Assembly (NCBI GenBank): GCA_942493055.1
Contig: OW818680.1
Span: 558,001 to 622,000, forward strand
DNA length: 64,000 nt
From: CAIZQW01 sp942493055
Lineage (GTDB): Bacteria; Verrucomicrobiota; Kiritimatiellia; RFP12; UBA1067
Direction of reading: 5' to 3'
A model generated the notes under the pieces. The model made no database searches. It saw only the letters and a program-made list of their open reading frames with translations, and was not told where the DNA came from. Below, in pieces: positions 34,309 through 43,099 of this stretch (positions within the stretch are counted from its first letter, which is position 1; each line of letters opens with the position of its first letter). The position numbers were made by a program, and so were the translations under genes.

Positions 34309-34736
34309 TCTTCTGCCCTCTGCATCCAATAAAGAAGAGCTTCATCAATCGCTTCGTCAAACCAGTCTTTATTGCCATAATAGTTTGGTTTAATAAACAA
34401 TTCGAGCCAAGAAAGAACCACTTTAATCTGCTCAGATGAAAAAGGTATCTTGCCGACTTGGCTAGTCTTAGAATTCCCGTTCAAAAAGGATATTAGAAGT
34501 TCGATCTTTTCATATGAGACTGGATGACGAATAAGCTCCATCATGATTTGTGGCAAATAGTACCTTACATCTTGCGGATAGAACATCATTATATCTTCAC
34601 TATACGCATACACTTCATCTCTCGAAAGCTGATCGCGATCAAACATTATTGGACGCTCTTTAGCAAAAGCATAGGTAATATTGTCCATAAGCTCTTGCCA
34701 TTCAGCGCCATCTTCTTTTCGTTTACACTTCTTCAT
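34245..34736 (-). CDS. Unrecognised 163-residue protein whose C-terminus is repeat-derived
   Basis: Starts MKKCKRKEDGAEWQELMDNI at 34736; a longer frame to 34985 is repeat translation. Residues 1-140 look like a real soluble helical protein (YYLPQIMMELIRHPVSYEKI, then WLELFIKPNYYGNKDWFDEA). After about residue 143 the sequence (GTRLRQGYGEAGG) comes from the hairpin mosaic, so the original end has been lost or replaced. Base use is more AT-rich than the neighbours. Direct copies of the mosaic flank it. No Shine-Dalgarno is evident, so expression is uncertain; the function is unknown. Confidence 0.5.
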   Translation of the reverse strand: MKKCKRKEDGAEWQELMDNITYAFAKERPIMFDRDQLSRDEVYAYSEDIMMFYPQDVRYYLPQIMMELIRHPVSYEKIELLISFLNGNSKTSQVGKIPFSSEQIKVVLSWLELFIKPNYYGNKDWFDEAIDEALLYWMQRAEEAAGTRLRQGYGEAGGHAPFC

Positions 34737-34783
34737 TCTGCCATGAATTATACTCGGTTGGAAATGTGCCTGAAAAGCGGAAT

Positions 34784-35004
34784 CAAAAGGGGAACGGGTT
34801 TTCCAACCCGTTGAATCACGGACAGGAAAGTCCGTGCCCCCCTTCGCAGCACTGCAAGGTGGTGGAGCCGTCCCGGCTCCATGCGGGCAAGATGCCCGCG
34901 CTCCTTTCAGCAGAAGGGAGCGTGGCCGCCTGCCTCGCCGTAGCCTTGGCGTAGGCGGGTCCCGGCCGCCTCTCCATGCGGGCAAGATGCCCGCGCTCCT
35001 TTCG
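34784..35004. repeat. Hairpin-mosaic repeat, copy 2 (one site empty)
   Basis: Same modules as copy 1, but the GGAGCCGTCCCGGCTCC hairpin (34864-34880) is intact, with no insert. The 30-nt insert is present only in the second hairpin (about 34928-34957), and an extra GCGGGCAAGATGCCCGC module follows at the right end. Confidence 0.85.
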
Positions 35005-35028
35005 GAATGCCCTCAAACAGAAAGCCAG

Positions 35029-35125
35029 GACTCAAAGACTGAGAGACTCTAAGACTAAAAAATGGTCTTTGAGGTCCTGCGTCTCAATTTTGAGTCTTGG
35101 GGTCTTCTTGTCTTTGCGTCCTCAA
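35029..35125. repeat. 7-bp word repeat with opposed arms
   Basis: The left arm has heptamers built on GACT (GACTCAA, AGACTGA, GAGACTC, TAAGACT at 35029-35056). The right arm has heptamers on GTCT/GTCC from 35064 (GGTCTTT, GAGGTCC, TGCGTCT and so on). The arms can pair over an A-rich loop. It lies 27 bp past the stop of the FIST gene. Confidence 0.75.
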
Positions 35126-35151
35126 CCCAAACAAGACTGACCCCCGACGTC

Positions 35152-36084
35152 TCAGTAAATCCCGGTGGCCATGATGTGCCAGCCGCGGCCGACAGGCACG
35201 CCCTGGGAATCATTGGCAACGCCGACTTCACCGGCGCACCAGATACCGAAGAAGGGGACGCCTTTGCCAAGGCCCTTGGCAACCGCTTCCTGCTCTTCAT
35301 CGATGGACTCCAGTTTGCCTTTGCGTCCGGCACAGTCGAAGAAGACAGCGCCTGTTAATGGGCTCTTGGCCCCTTGACGGATGCGCATCGCGGTATCCTC
35401 GGCAGTCTTGAGCACGGCATCGTTGTCACGCGCCTGATCGCCTGCCTGGATGACCTTGAAAGGGCCATTGAGCGCGATGAGCGCAGCCACATCCGTATGA
35501 AGCTCGCCTGCATGGCCAATCCAGTTGAAGCCGGCATTCTTATTGGCTGAACCGCCAGCCATGGGCAAAGCTGTCCCGTAAACGCTTTGCAGTCCATCCA
35601 GGAAAAACTGATTACGCGGCGAGTGGCAGTCTGCCATGACCAGCATCAACTTGGCATCGTCCTTGACCGGCAGCTTCTGCGCCAAGCGCTTTGCAGCATT
35701 CGTAAAATCGCCCTGGATCGCATCCGACAGCGCCTGACGCGCCGTCACGCCCTCACCCGAAAATGCCAGCAGACCGACTGTGGTCTTGTCCTTCGCGCCG
35801 TCCTGCGTGTAGATGCCATAGACAGCCATGGAGACAACAACATCCTTGCCGAGGACCGAGGTCACGCCCTTAAGCGCCTCGGCCTTATCCGCCTTTTCAG
35901 TATAACACTCCGCCATCACCACAACAGCAGGCTTTGCCTCACCCAACTGCGCTTTGATCTTTTTCGCTGCGGTTTCGCCAGCGGCGAAAGCATTCTTGTC
36001 CGTGCTCAGCGCGGTATTGACCTTCATTTGCGCCTGCACACACAGTGCAACCATCATTCCTGCGACCATCACCATCTTCTTCAT
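35152..36084 (-). CDS. Secreted FIST-domain protein
   Basis: 310 residues from the ATG at 36084 (AAGGGA 8 bp upstream; earlier ATGs at 36102 and 36114 lengthen the signal region). The signal peptide is MKKMVMVAGMMVALCVQAQ. The body follows FIST N and C domains: early VVMAECYTEK, then a Gly-rich centre, FDCAGRKGKL near 260 and FFGIWCAGEVGV near 285, like the FIST_C CxGR and GxYCYGEI motifs. FIST proteins are thought to bind small ligands (amino acids) and usually are cytoplasmic and fused to kinases or cyclases; a free exported form is unusual. The coupling partner is unknown. Confidence 0.8.
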   Translation of the reverse strand: MKKMVMVAGMMVALCVQAQMKVNTALSTDKNAFAAGETAAKKIKAQLGEAKPAVVVMAECYTEKADKAEALKGVTSVLGKDVVVSMAVYGIYTQDGAKDKTTVGLLAFSGEGVTARQALSDAIQGDFTNAAKRLAQKLPVKDDAKLMLVMADCHSPRNQFFLDGLQSVYGTALPMAGGSANKNAGFNWIGHAGELHTDVAALIALNGPFKVIQAGDQARDNDAVLKTAEDTAMRIRQGAKSPLTGAVFFDCAGRKGKLESIDEEQEAVAKGLGKGVPFFGIWCAGEVGVANDSQGVPVGRGWHIMATGIY

Positions 36085-36126
36085 AACCTGTTTCCCTTTC
36101 ATGTTTGTAACCATTCACAACAAAAA

Positions 36127-36249
36127 TTATTCACCGCAAAGAACACAAGGACCGCAAAGATCAACTTCTAAACTCATTGTTTTTGTTGGCTTAATCATGA
36201 AATAACATGACTCTTTTCTATGTGTTCTCTGCGTTCTTTGTGGTAATAA
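36127..36249. repeat. 9-bp word repeat with terminal inverted arms
   Basis: The left arm has ACCGCAAAG, AACACAAGG, ACCGCAAAG (36133-36159). The right arm has CTATGTGTT, CTCTGCGTT, CTTTGTGGT (36218-36244). The ends TTATTCACCGCAAAGAAC and TTATTACCACAAAGAAC are inverted relative to each other, so the roughly 120-bp unit looks like a miniature element. Confidence 0.75.
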
Positions 36250-36283
36250 CTTACCAACCATTCGTTTAATTCGTTGAAAACCA

Positions 36284-37159
36284 TCAATGAATCGACGAAC
36301 AACATCCAAAGATGCTCCATGCATCATAAAGCTCAGCCTGTATGCCCATCCATGCACTGCTGCGTTTTGCGCAGGCAGGACGATTCATACGCTCACCCAA
36401 ATCGCGGGTCTTGCCCTCTGAATCCTGGACGATGAGCGAGAAATAAAATTCACGGCCCGCGTCAAAGCGAATGCCTTCTACAGCCTCCATGGGCAATTCA
36501 ATTTCACAGATGGTGACACCTTTGTCCGAGGCAGAGAGCGATTTTGCAGTGACAGCCGTTTTAACCAGCTTGCCCTCTTCCCATGTCAAATGTGAGGTTT
36601 TGCCTTGCGCATCAGTTTCAAATTCGTGGTAGACTTTCGTCCCGTTCTTCTTGATGAAGCCGAACGCATATTGGAGCGCCTTCAAGCCGCCGTCCATCTC
36701 AACAGCCAGATAGAGGTTCTCTTCGTTCCAGAACATTCTGAGTGTGGTGTTTTTATCCTGGGTCTTCCAGGCAAGGGGGATGCCGTCCTGCCACAGTTTG
36801 TCGGGTTTTGCGTCGATCACCAGCTTGCCATACGGCGCACTGGCGACAGAGACGCTCTGCTGTAGAGTCTTCCCGTCAACGGTGACACCGAAAGCATATT
36901 GATTCGCCTGATTCTCAGCAGCCTTCACCACACGAAAGGGGGCGACCTTGCCATCCACTGTCACAATCAGAGGATCGATCACCCAGCCCTCCGGCGGGGT
37001 CAGGGTCACAGGGCCCTTCCAGTCGCCAAAGACCTCCACACCTCCCAACGGCCCCGTCGAAGGGTTGACGGTGAAATTACGGATCTTCACTTCAGCCGCG
37101 GCCGCAGCAGCGGCAATTAACGCGGTGACACCGATTGTCCTGTAGATGGCAATACTCAT
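36284..37159 (-). CDS. Exported CBM9/DOMON-like protein coupled to the HzsA-related cytochrome
   Basis: 291 residues with an Ala-rich export signal (GVTALIAAAAAAAEVKI). The second half fits the CBM9/DOMON-like sandwich: WQDGIPLAWKTQDKNTTLRM, FWNEENLYLAVEMDGG, and the later FYFSLIVQDSEGKTRDLG. CBM9 domains bind glycans; DOMON relatives bind heme or sugar. The ATG overlaps the stop of the upstream heme protein as ATGA with a strong GGAGGAGG site, implying joint production. The last roughly 30 residues (Cys-rich, CCSSIH) look odd and may be an altered end. Which ligand it binds is open. Confidence 0.72.
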   Translation of the reverse strand: MSIAIYRTIGVTALIAAAAAAAEVKIRNFTVNPSTGPLGGVEVFGDWKGPVTLTPPEGWVIDPLIVTVDGKVAPFRVVKAAENQANQYAFGVTVDGKTLQQSVSVASAPYGKLVIDAKPDKLWQDGIPLAWKTQDKNTTLRMFWNEENLYLAVEMDGGLKALQYAFGFIKKNGTKVYHEFETDAQGKTSHLTWEEGKLVKTAVTAKSLSASDKGVTICEIELPMEAVEGIRFDAGREFYFSLIVQDSEGKTRDLGERMNRPACAKRSSAWMGIQAELYDAWSIFGCCSSIH

Positions 37160-39765
37160 TTGCCTTCCTCCTCCTTGTTAAAGCCGATGGGAAGTCCGAG
37201 CTTGGGCCATACCCGTTCGCCCTTGGACTGTTTGGGCGCCTCCTGATAGGCACCATAGAAGACGCTGTTGCAGTCAAGCCAGCAGGTGATACGGCGCAAC
37301 TCTTCAGGCGACAGCTTGACCTCTTTATGGCCAGCGGCGAGCATCTTATAGAGCTTGCTCACACGCGCCCCGATCTGCCCGGGGATCGAATACTGAAGCT
37401 CATTGTGCTGCTCCATGACGCCATTGCCGCCGCACATGGACCACGCCATGCTGTCGGGCTTAGCATGATTCTTGGTGAGCGAGCAATACGCATCTGACCA
37501 GCCCTGCTTGTTATTGATGGCAGAGGAAAGGCTCGGAACATTCTTCTCGCCTTTTGACCGCTGCTCCTCATGGCAGGCGACGCAATGCTTGTCGAGTACA
37601 GGCTGGACCAGGCGCGGGAAGGTAATCGGGAAGGTCCCCTCCCCTTCACGCTTCAGCACGGAAGGCGGACGCATAAAGGCCTTCGGCATCCGGCCCTCCC
37701 GCAAGGAGCCCATCTGCTTGGGCTCGTGACAGCCGATGCACGACATCTTTTCGCCGGGATGCACGTAGGTGCCTGAACGCATGGTCTGCACGGCAATCCC
37801 CTTCTCATCAATCACCTGCATATAGAATTCGCAGCCCGCCGGCATGGTGAAGTAGACGCTGCCGTCATCCTCAATCGGCACGGTCCCGAGCGAACCGCGT
37901 GCGAGCGACTGCTCGGAGACCCCGATCTTGGGGTCGTTGGCTTCATACGTATCCTTGGGGAAGATCGCGACGACGCGAAGCTCTTTCAGTTTGGGCCCTT
38001 TGGGCCACGGGTGCACGGATTGGTAGACATCATTAATCGCGACTTCGCCGGTCGTCGCCATGGGCTTTCCAGCAGGGCGGTCTGCGGCTGCCAGCTTCGA
38101 CTCATTCTGCAAAACAGGCGGACGTTTGCGCGGCGCAAGGGGAATCGGATGCAGAGCGCTCATCCCCGCCTCCCGGTGGAGGAGTTCCCGGTTGCCCCAC
38201 ACATCGCAGAGGTAGATCCCGTAAGCCTCGTCATTGCTGCGCGCGTACACCGCAATATAATACTTTTCGGACAAGGGCCACGGCGTGCCGATGGGTTCGA
38301 TAGTGGAGGTGCGGCTTTTGTTCCGCGTCACCCGTCCAATCTCCATGGCCTTGCCAGGGAGGTCTTCAGATTCAGGGAAAAAGTATTCCGGGGTCAGACG
38401 CTTGACCTGTTTCATCTCTGCGTCATCTGCTTCGCGCGGATCAATCACCACGACGGAACCATACGCCTGGCCGTGATGCGCAGCAGCCGTCGCCATGTAA
38501 AGCGGCGAATTGGGGATGGCCCGAATATTCATCTCCATCCAAGGGCGAAGCTCACGCTTGAGCGGGTAGTTGCCATGGAAGGCACGCGGGTTACGGCCGT
38601 CCGGGAAACAGAGCCAGGGATGGTGGGCCACATCTGAGTCGCGATCCACATAGTCCCAGCGCGTATAGACAATCATGCCGCTGTTGTCCACGCTCGGATG
38701 CCACTCCGTGGTTTCATGGTAACTGAAGCGTACAATGTCGTTCCCGTCCGGCATCATTCCATAGAGCACCGTGCACGGAACTGCGCGGCCGCTGCAGCGC
38801 GTCTGTCCGGCGTCGCGTTCAGAGACAAAGACGATGCGTCCATTCGGTAACCAGACCGGATGCGTGTCATTCCACATGCCATCGGTCAGCTGCTTTAAAT
38901 CACTGCCATCGGCCTTGACGCTGAAAATATGAAAGGCGCTCTCTTTTTTCCAATAATAGTGCTTGGCATGCGAAGGCTGCCCTTCTGATTTCCGGGGCCC
39001 CGCAGGCTGATTCTTCCAATCCCAGTCATCAGGGATCATCGGATTTTTGTTTCCCACGCCCCACTCCGCCTCTGTATAGGCAAAGACAATACGTGAGGCA
39101 TCATAATCGAGATCAAGACCAACAAAGGAGCCCTCATCGCCCAGCTTCTTGCCTTGCAAACGGCCACTGACGACCGGCTGAGAGAGAACATTACGCACAG
39201 CAGGCTTGTCGCTGAAGGGATTCTCCAGCACAAAGATACCGCCACCCTTGATCTGGTTGAAGCCCAGATACTGGTCAATCATGTGGTTTTCACCCCGTGA
39301 TGTCGCCTTGCCATTCGACATCATCTTATCAAAGGGCTTATTGTGCTTCTGGAATAAGATGCTGTTGAAATTCAGCAAGGGGTTCTTAAAAGCAATTGAA
39401 CGTCGGATGGCCACAACCTTGTTGAAGTTTGCCTCATCGTCCTGGCCTGTCCCGCATGCCGCCTGCAACGCTTCAAGCTCGCGCGTCTCCTTTGCCACGT
39501 TGACCCCGACAGCGGCCAGATCTTTAGCGAGCGCCAAGGCTTGCTTCAACGCAACCACAGCCGGGTACTTCTCCGTGGCGGGCAGCATCACCTCGGGGGT
39601 CATGCTCTCCTTGTGAAGGCGTTCCACATGCCAAGACTTGGATTCCGCCATCATGCGCTTCAGCTCCGCATACTCCGCCTGAGCCTCTGTAATGGCCAGG
39701 GCCTGCATCGCCCCTAACAAAGCAACAACTGCCACGCAACTTAAATACGACCCTGTTTTATTCAT
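37156..39765 (-). CDS. HzsA-related secreted cytochrome with two c-type hemes
   Basis: 869 residues with signal peptide MNKTGSYLSCVAVVALLGAM (extending to LAITEA). Residues about 200-530 form a propeller of PD40/TolB type (FSVKADGSDLKQLTDGMWND, LPNGRIVFVSERDAG, GMIVYTRWDYVDRDSDVAHH). A HzsA-like middle domain follows (GSVYFTMPAGCEFYMQVIDE). Two CxxCH heme sites lie near residues 675 (CIGCHEP) and 730 (CVACHEE). The family is named for the hydrazine synthase alpha subunit but is widespread in secreted proteins of Planctomycetes and Verrucomicrobia without anammox. AGGGAG lies 5 bp before the ATG. Confidence 0.85.
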   Translation of the reverse strand: MNKTGSYLSCVAVVALLGAMQALAITEAQAEYAELKRMMAESKSWHVERLHKESMTPEVMLPATEKYPAVVALKQALALAKDLAAVGVNVAKETRELEALQAACGTGQDDEANFNKVVAIRRSIAFKNPLLNFNSILFQKHNKPFDKMMSNGKATSRGENHMIDQYLGFNQIKGGGIFVLENPFSDKPAVRNVLSQPVVSGRLQGKKLGDEGSFVGLDLDYDASRIVFAYTEAEWGVGNKNPMIPDDWDWKNQPAGPRKSEGQPSHAKHYYWKKESAFHIFSVKADGSDLKQLTDGMWNDTHPVWLPNGRIVFVSERDAGQTRCSGRAVPCTVLYGMMPDGNDIVRFSYHETTEWHPSVDNSGMIVYTRWDYVDRDSDVAHHPWLCFPDGRNPRAFHGNYPLKRELRPWMEMNIRAIPNSPLYMATAAAHHGQAYGSVVVIDPREADDAEMKQVKRLTPEYFFPESEDLPGKAMEIGRVTRNKSRTSTIEPIGTPWPLSEKYYIAVYARSNDEAYGIYLCDVWGNRELLHREAGMSALHPIPLAPRKRPPVLQNESKLAAADRPAGKPMATTGEVAINDVYQSVHPWPKGPKLKELRVVAIFPKDTYEANDPKIGVSEQSLARGSLGTVPIEDDGSVYFTMPAGCEFYMQVIDEKGIAVQTMRSGTYVHPGEKMSCIGCHEPKQMGSLREGRMPKAFMRPPSVLKREGEGTFPITFPRLVQPVLDKHCVACHEEQRSKGEKNVPSLSSAINNKQGWSDAYCSLTKNHAKPDSMAWSMCGGNGVMEQHNELQYSIPGQIGARVSKLYKMLAAGHKEVKLSPEELRRITCWLDCNSVFYGAYQEAPKQSKGERVWPKLGLPIGFNKEEEGK

Positions 39766-39859
39766 CCGAGCTCCCTGCCTGTCGACGTATGACGTGTTAA
39801 AGATTTATAGAGTGTACTAAACTTGGAAAAGCGCTTCAATCTCTCATTTGCGCGGTCTC

Positions 39860-42325
39860 TTATTTGCGCGGCCCCTGTTCGAGGACAGGCCAGAGTGAGC
39901 GCCAGTACAGTTGATCTGTCTTAAACGGATCAAAGGGGTCTTTAGCACCATCGAACGCGTGGGGAAGAACTCCAAAGCGCTTCATCTCCCGAATATAATC
40001 TTTATTCGGCTTCCATCCCTGCATGCCCCATGCGGGACGGTCTGTATAGACCTTCTGACCCCGCTGGATACAGGCCAACGCGAATTGATAGTCAGGATCA
40101 TTCTTATCCTTGAAAATGGCATGCCCATGATGCTCAAGTCCACCTGCGGCCTTTGCAAGCGGCACACGCAGGAATGCGGAGTGTTCGGGATTGGTCAAAT
40201 CCACAAGCTGGGTGATATCGAAATAGCGGGCAGGGTCATTGGTCGTGGTCAACCGTTCATATGCGGCAAGGGGGCGCCCCCACCTCTTTGACTCCTTCTC
40301 GCGTCGTATGTGGTCATTGAAGGGGATACCATTAACATTCCGATCCGGTTCATTTTTATGGCAGGAGGCACAGCGTTTATTCGCCACGGTGTGAATGCCA
40401 TGACCTGCGTGTCCCCAAGCCGCCCCGTAATAATCCTGTTCCGCCTCATTGCGGATGCCTGCACAACTCCCGGCATAGAGGGCGCCTGCTTCAATCCAGA
40501 GCCAGACGGTCCGCCAATCTTTCTCGGAAACCTTTGTTCCCTTATGCCCGTTGCGCATGTATGTCAGCAGGGGGCTGGCCGAACTCCCGACGGAGCGTGG
40601 CAGGCGATTCCCAAGTCCATTCCCATTGTCCACCACGAGTCGCCGCAAGAGCAGCGCCATATAGGACTTGGAGAAGCGCACAGAGAGCCCCGCTGAAAGA
40701 TCCATCCTGCCGGCCCGTTTTTCAGCATTGTGGCAGGAGACACAGTTCCGACCTAAGACAGGCTGGATATCGCGCTGATAATCAAAGACGTCCGGGTAGC
40801 CCTCGAAGGCTTGAATGCGCGAAGGCTTGCGTTGCAGAGCCAGCAAGGTTGGGGGCGCAGGCTTCATATCCGCCGTGCTGTTCCGCTCTTCATGGCAGCC
40901 GACGCAGGTGTAGCTCTCCCCGGGCATGAGGTTGCAGAAACTGTGCATGCGTTTTACCGAAAGGTCATCCTTATCCAGGGCCACAAAAAAGATCGGCCTT
41001 CCAGCAGGCGCAATAAACGACGCACTGCCGTCCGCTTCCACAGGGACAGTCCCCAGCACACGCTCCAGATTGAAGGTTCCGAGGTTTGACGTCAGATCCA
41101 TGCCACCGCTGAAATTAGCCGGCTTGGGCAGAACCTCCAAGACCAGCAACTTTTTAATGTCCCCGGGCTGGATCCCAGCCATGTTTCGACCCACATAGAC
41201 ATTCTGGAGCACAAATTGCCCCTCGACAGAGGTCGGGTTCGGGAAGCGGGCCGGGATAACCTTCTCGCGCGGGCGAGGCAACAGCGGACGCGGCTCATGC
41301 ACATTCAGTTCCGGGTCCGCATAGAGCGCCACCTCGTTGCCGTTCCTGTCCATCAAGAGAATACTCTTCCAGCAGGCCATCAGAAAGAGGTCTTTGGATA
41401 CTGGGAAGGGATCACGGATATCATGACGTTTCCCAATACGCGTTGCAGCCTCCTTACAATCCGGACCCCGCGTCACGGAGACCAGCGTGGGCGGCCCCCG
41501 GTGGTCATTGGCCCCGTGCCCCGGCGAGAAGCTCGCGATCACCTCCTGCGTATCCGGAATCGCCTGCGCATCCAGCATGGCGATCCAGGAGTGCATATTG
41601 CCGTAAAAGACATTCACCGCTGTGCCATCGGGATTCATGGTCCAGAGCGCATGATACTCCACTTGTGAACGATCGACATATTCCCAGCGCATGAAGAGGA
41701 TGCGGCCATCCGGCAGGACGCACGGCGTGTTGTCGTGCTCGATGTTCGCGGAGAGCTGCTTAAGGCCTGAGCCGTCCGCATTGCAGCGATGCAGAACGCC
41801 CACTTGCGTATACCAGCAGCCGACCCACCGTTTGCACCGTGTTGAAACAAAGACAATGCCGCCATCGGGTAACCAGCAGCCTTCATAATCATCCCAGACA
41901 CCTGAGGTGATTTGACGAAGGTTCGACCCGTCAGACTGGATCGTGTACAAATTGTAATAATCTGTACCGAGCGGACGATAGGAGAAGAGGATGGTCTTGC
42001 CGTCATAATGGACAGCCGGATCTCGGATGCCCCCGCCTTGCGCATCAAAAATCACGTGCTTCTCTTTTGACGCGACGTTATAACGATAGAGCACACTCTT
42101 ATCGGGCTTCCCATTACCATAGTACGCCTTGGCCTGCTCATTGGTGCTATAGTAACCGATATTCGCATACCAATGTCCGTCATAATAAGGCAGGCGTGTA
42201 CAAAAGACAAGATTCAGCTCTTTGGGAAGACCCTCCAGAAGCGTGGCTGATGAAGATGCCTCAGCACCCTGAAGTACAATAGCCAAAAAAACCTGCAAAA
42301 ACAGGATCACTCTAAACGAAAACAT
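39860..42325 (-). CDS. HzsA-related secreted cytochrome with three c-type hemes
   Basis: 821 residues from 42325 (export signal MFSFRVILFLQVFLAIVLQ; the frame to 42391 is rejected). Same plan as the gene 94 bp downstream: a PD40 propeller (TIQSDGSNLRQITSGVWDDY, LPDGGIVFVSTRCKRWVG, RILFMRWEYVDRSQV), then a HzsA-like domain (GSASFIAPAGRPIFFVALDK). CxxCH sites lie near residues 474 (CVGCHEE), 527 (CVSCHNA) and 652 (CASCHKN), so one more heme than its paralogue. The pair may pass electrons between each other in the periplasm; the substrate is unknown. Confidence 0.85.
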   Translation of the reverse strand: MFSFRVILFLQVFLAIVLQGAEASSSATLLEGLPKELNLVFCTRLPYYDGHWYANIGYYSTNEQAKAYYGNGKPDKSVLYRYNVASKEKHVIFDAQGGGIRDPAVHYDGKTILFSYRPLGTDYYNLYTIQSDGSNLRQITSGVWDDYEGCWLPDGGIVFVSTRCKRWVGCWYTQVGVLHRCNADGSGLKQLSANIEHDNTPCVLPDGRILFMRWEYVDRSQVEYHALWTMNPDGTAVNVFYGNMHSWIAMLDAQAIPDTQEVIASFSPGHGANDHRGPPTLVSVTRGPDCKEAATRIGKRHDIRDPFPVSKDLFLMACWKSILLMDRNGNEVALYADPELNVHEPRPLLPRPREKVIPARFPNPTSVEGQFVLQNVYVGRNMAGIQPGDIKKLLVLEVLPKPANFSGGMDLTSNLGTFNLERVLGTVPVEADGSASFIAPAGRPIFFVALDKDDLSVKRMHSFCNLMPGESYTCVGCHEERNSTADMKPAPPTLLALQRKPSRIQAFEGYPDVFDYQRDIQPVLGRNCVSCHNAEKRAGRMDLSAGLSVRFSKSYMALLLRRLVVDNGNGLGNRLPRSVGSSASPLLTYMRNGHKGTKVSEKDWRTVWLWIEAGALYAGSCAGIRNEAEQDYYGAAWGHAGHGIHTVANKRCASCHKNEPDRNVNGIPFNDHIRREKESKRWGRPLAAYERLTTTNDPARYFDITQLVDLTNPEHSAFLRVPLAKAAGGLEHHGHAIFKDKNDPDYQFALACIQRGQKVYTDRPAWGMQGWKPNKDYIREMKRFGVLPHAFDGAKDPFDPFKTDQLYWRSLWPVLEQGPRK

Positions 42326-42483
42326 GAATATCCCCCCCCCGTTATCTATGGGCTTAATTGTGCACGTTTCGGAATCAATAGTCCAGCCCAAACAAAATCA
42401 AATAGATCGCCCAATATGACATCATCACATAACACGATCTCTGGCGTGTTATCCTTTGCACCTCATGTTCCGCTCTGTAAATA

Positions 42484-43056
42484 TTAATAAGAAGGTGCGG
42501 GTTTACCTACGTTGCCACAAATTGATCGTACAATCGTTCGGGCGTGTGCATCCAGGAGACCGTAGTGATTGCCGGGGTTGCCTTTTTGGAGGTACAACGG
42601 GTTAACCAATTGCCAGACGATCTTGCCTGTACGAACATTATACATGTAGGCTTGATCCAGATAGACATAGTCCGGGCGACAAGTCATCGGCGCGGCATTT
42701 AGGAACTCCCCAAGGACGATCTGAAGGCAATAGTCAGCTTTCAAGCTTCTCGCGATTTCCAAACCTTTCTCTTTCTCGGCAATCTCCAATGCAGAGAATG
42801 CCTTGCTATCCGTTGTGATTAGTTCAAAGGCTGTGCCTGCAAAGTGCCTTTTAAGATATTCCTGGAAAAGCGCTCCACTTCCAGCACCGACCGCATGAGG
42901 CAGACCTTTTTGTACGAGGTCGCGCGGTGGAAGCAGAAGAATGCGCCCAGGCGTATAGGGCGCAGTAACCACGCGGGTTGTTTCGCATCCCCAGCACAAG
43001 AGTAGCCCTGTCAGAACAACTCCCCTTCCAAAACATCTTAGCCTTTTTTCTTTCAC
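42484..43056 (-). CDS. Probable lipoprotein, GNA1162/DUF4136-like
   Basis: 190 residues starting with GTG at 43056. The N-terminus KRLRCFGRGVVLTGLLLCWGC could be a lipoprotein signal with the acylated Cys at the end, though the lipobox (LCWGC) is poor. The mature part has ILLLPPRDLVQKGLP, then ADYCLQIVLGEFLNAAP and YMYNVRTGKIVWQLVNP, a pattern seen in small periplasmic proteins that assist outer-membrane assembly. I cannot assign a role. It lies about 160 bp upstream of the three-heme cytochrome gene. Confidence 0.65.
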   Translation of the reverse strand: MKEKRLRCFGRGVVLTGLLLCWGCETTRVVTAPYTPGRILLLPPRDLVQKGLPHAVGAGSGALFQEYLKRHFAGTAFELITTDSKAFSALEIAEKEKGLEIARSLKADYCLQIVLGEFLNAAPMTCRPDYVYLDQAYMYNVRTGKIVWQLVNPLYLQKGNPGNHYGLLDAHARTIVRSICGNVGKPAPSY

Positions 43057-43099
43057 TTCGTATTCTGCCTATTAGTCTTGGATCACGTCATCCATACTC

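Noticed and set aside
33892..34378. Minus-strand frames of 60-145 residues in the repeat patch
   Set aside because: They translate the hairpin mosaic (Arg/Pro/Ala-rich repeats) and not genes.
34094..35004. CRISPR-like array
   Set aside because: Palindromes recur, but units differ in sequence, spacing is irregular, and no cas genes are near.
37156..42325. Hydrazine synthase / anammox locus
   Set aside because: Only the alpha-related domain is present; no HzsB/C or hydrazine dehydrogenase genes, and such domains are common in non-anammox secreted proteins.
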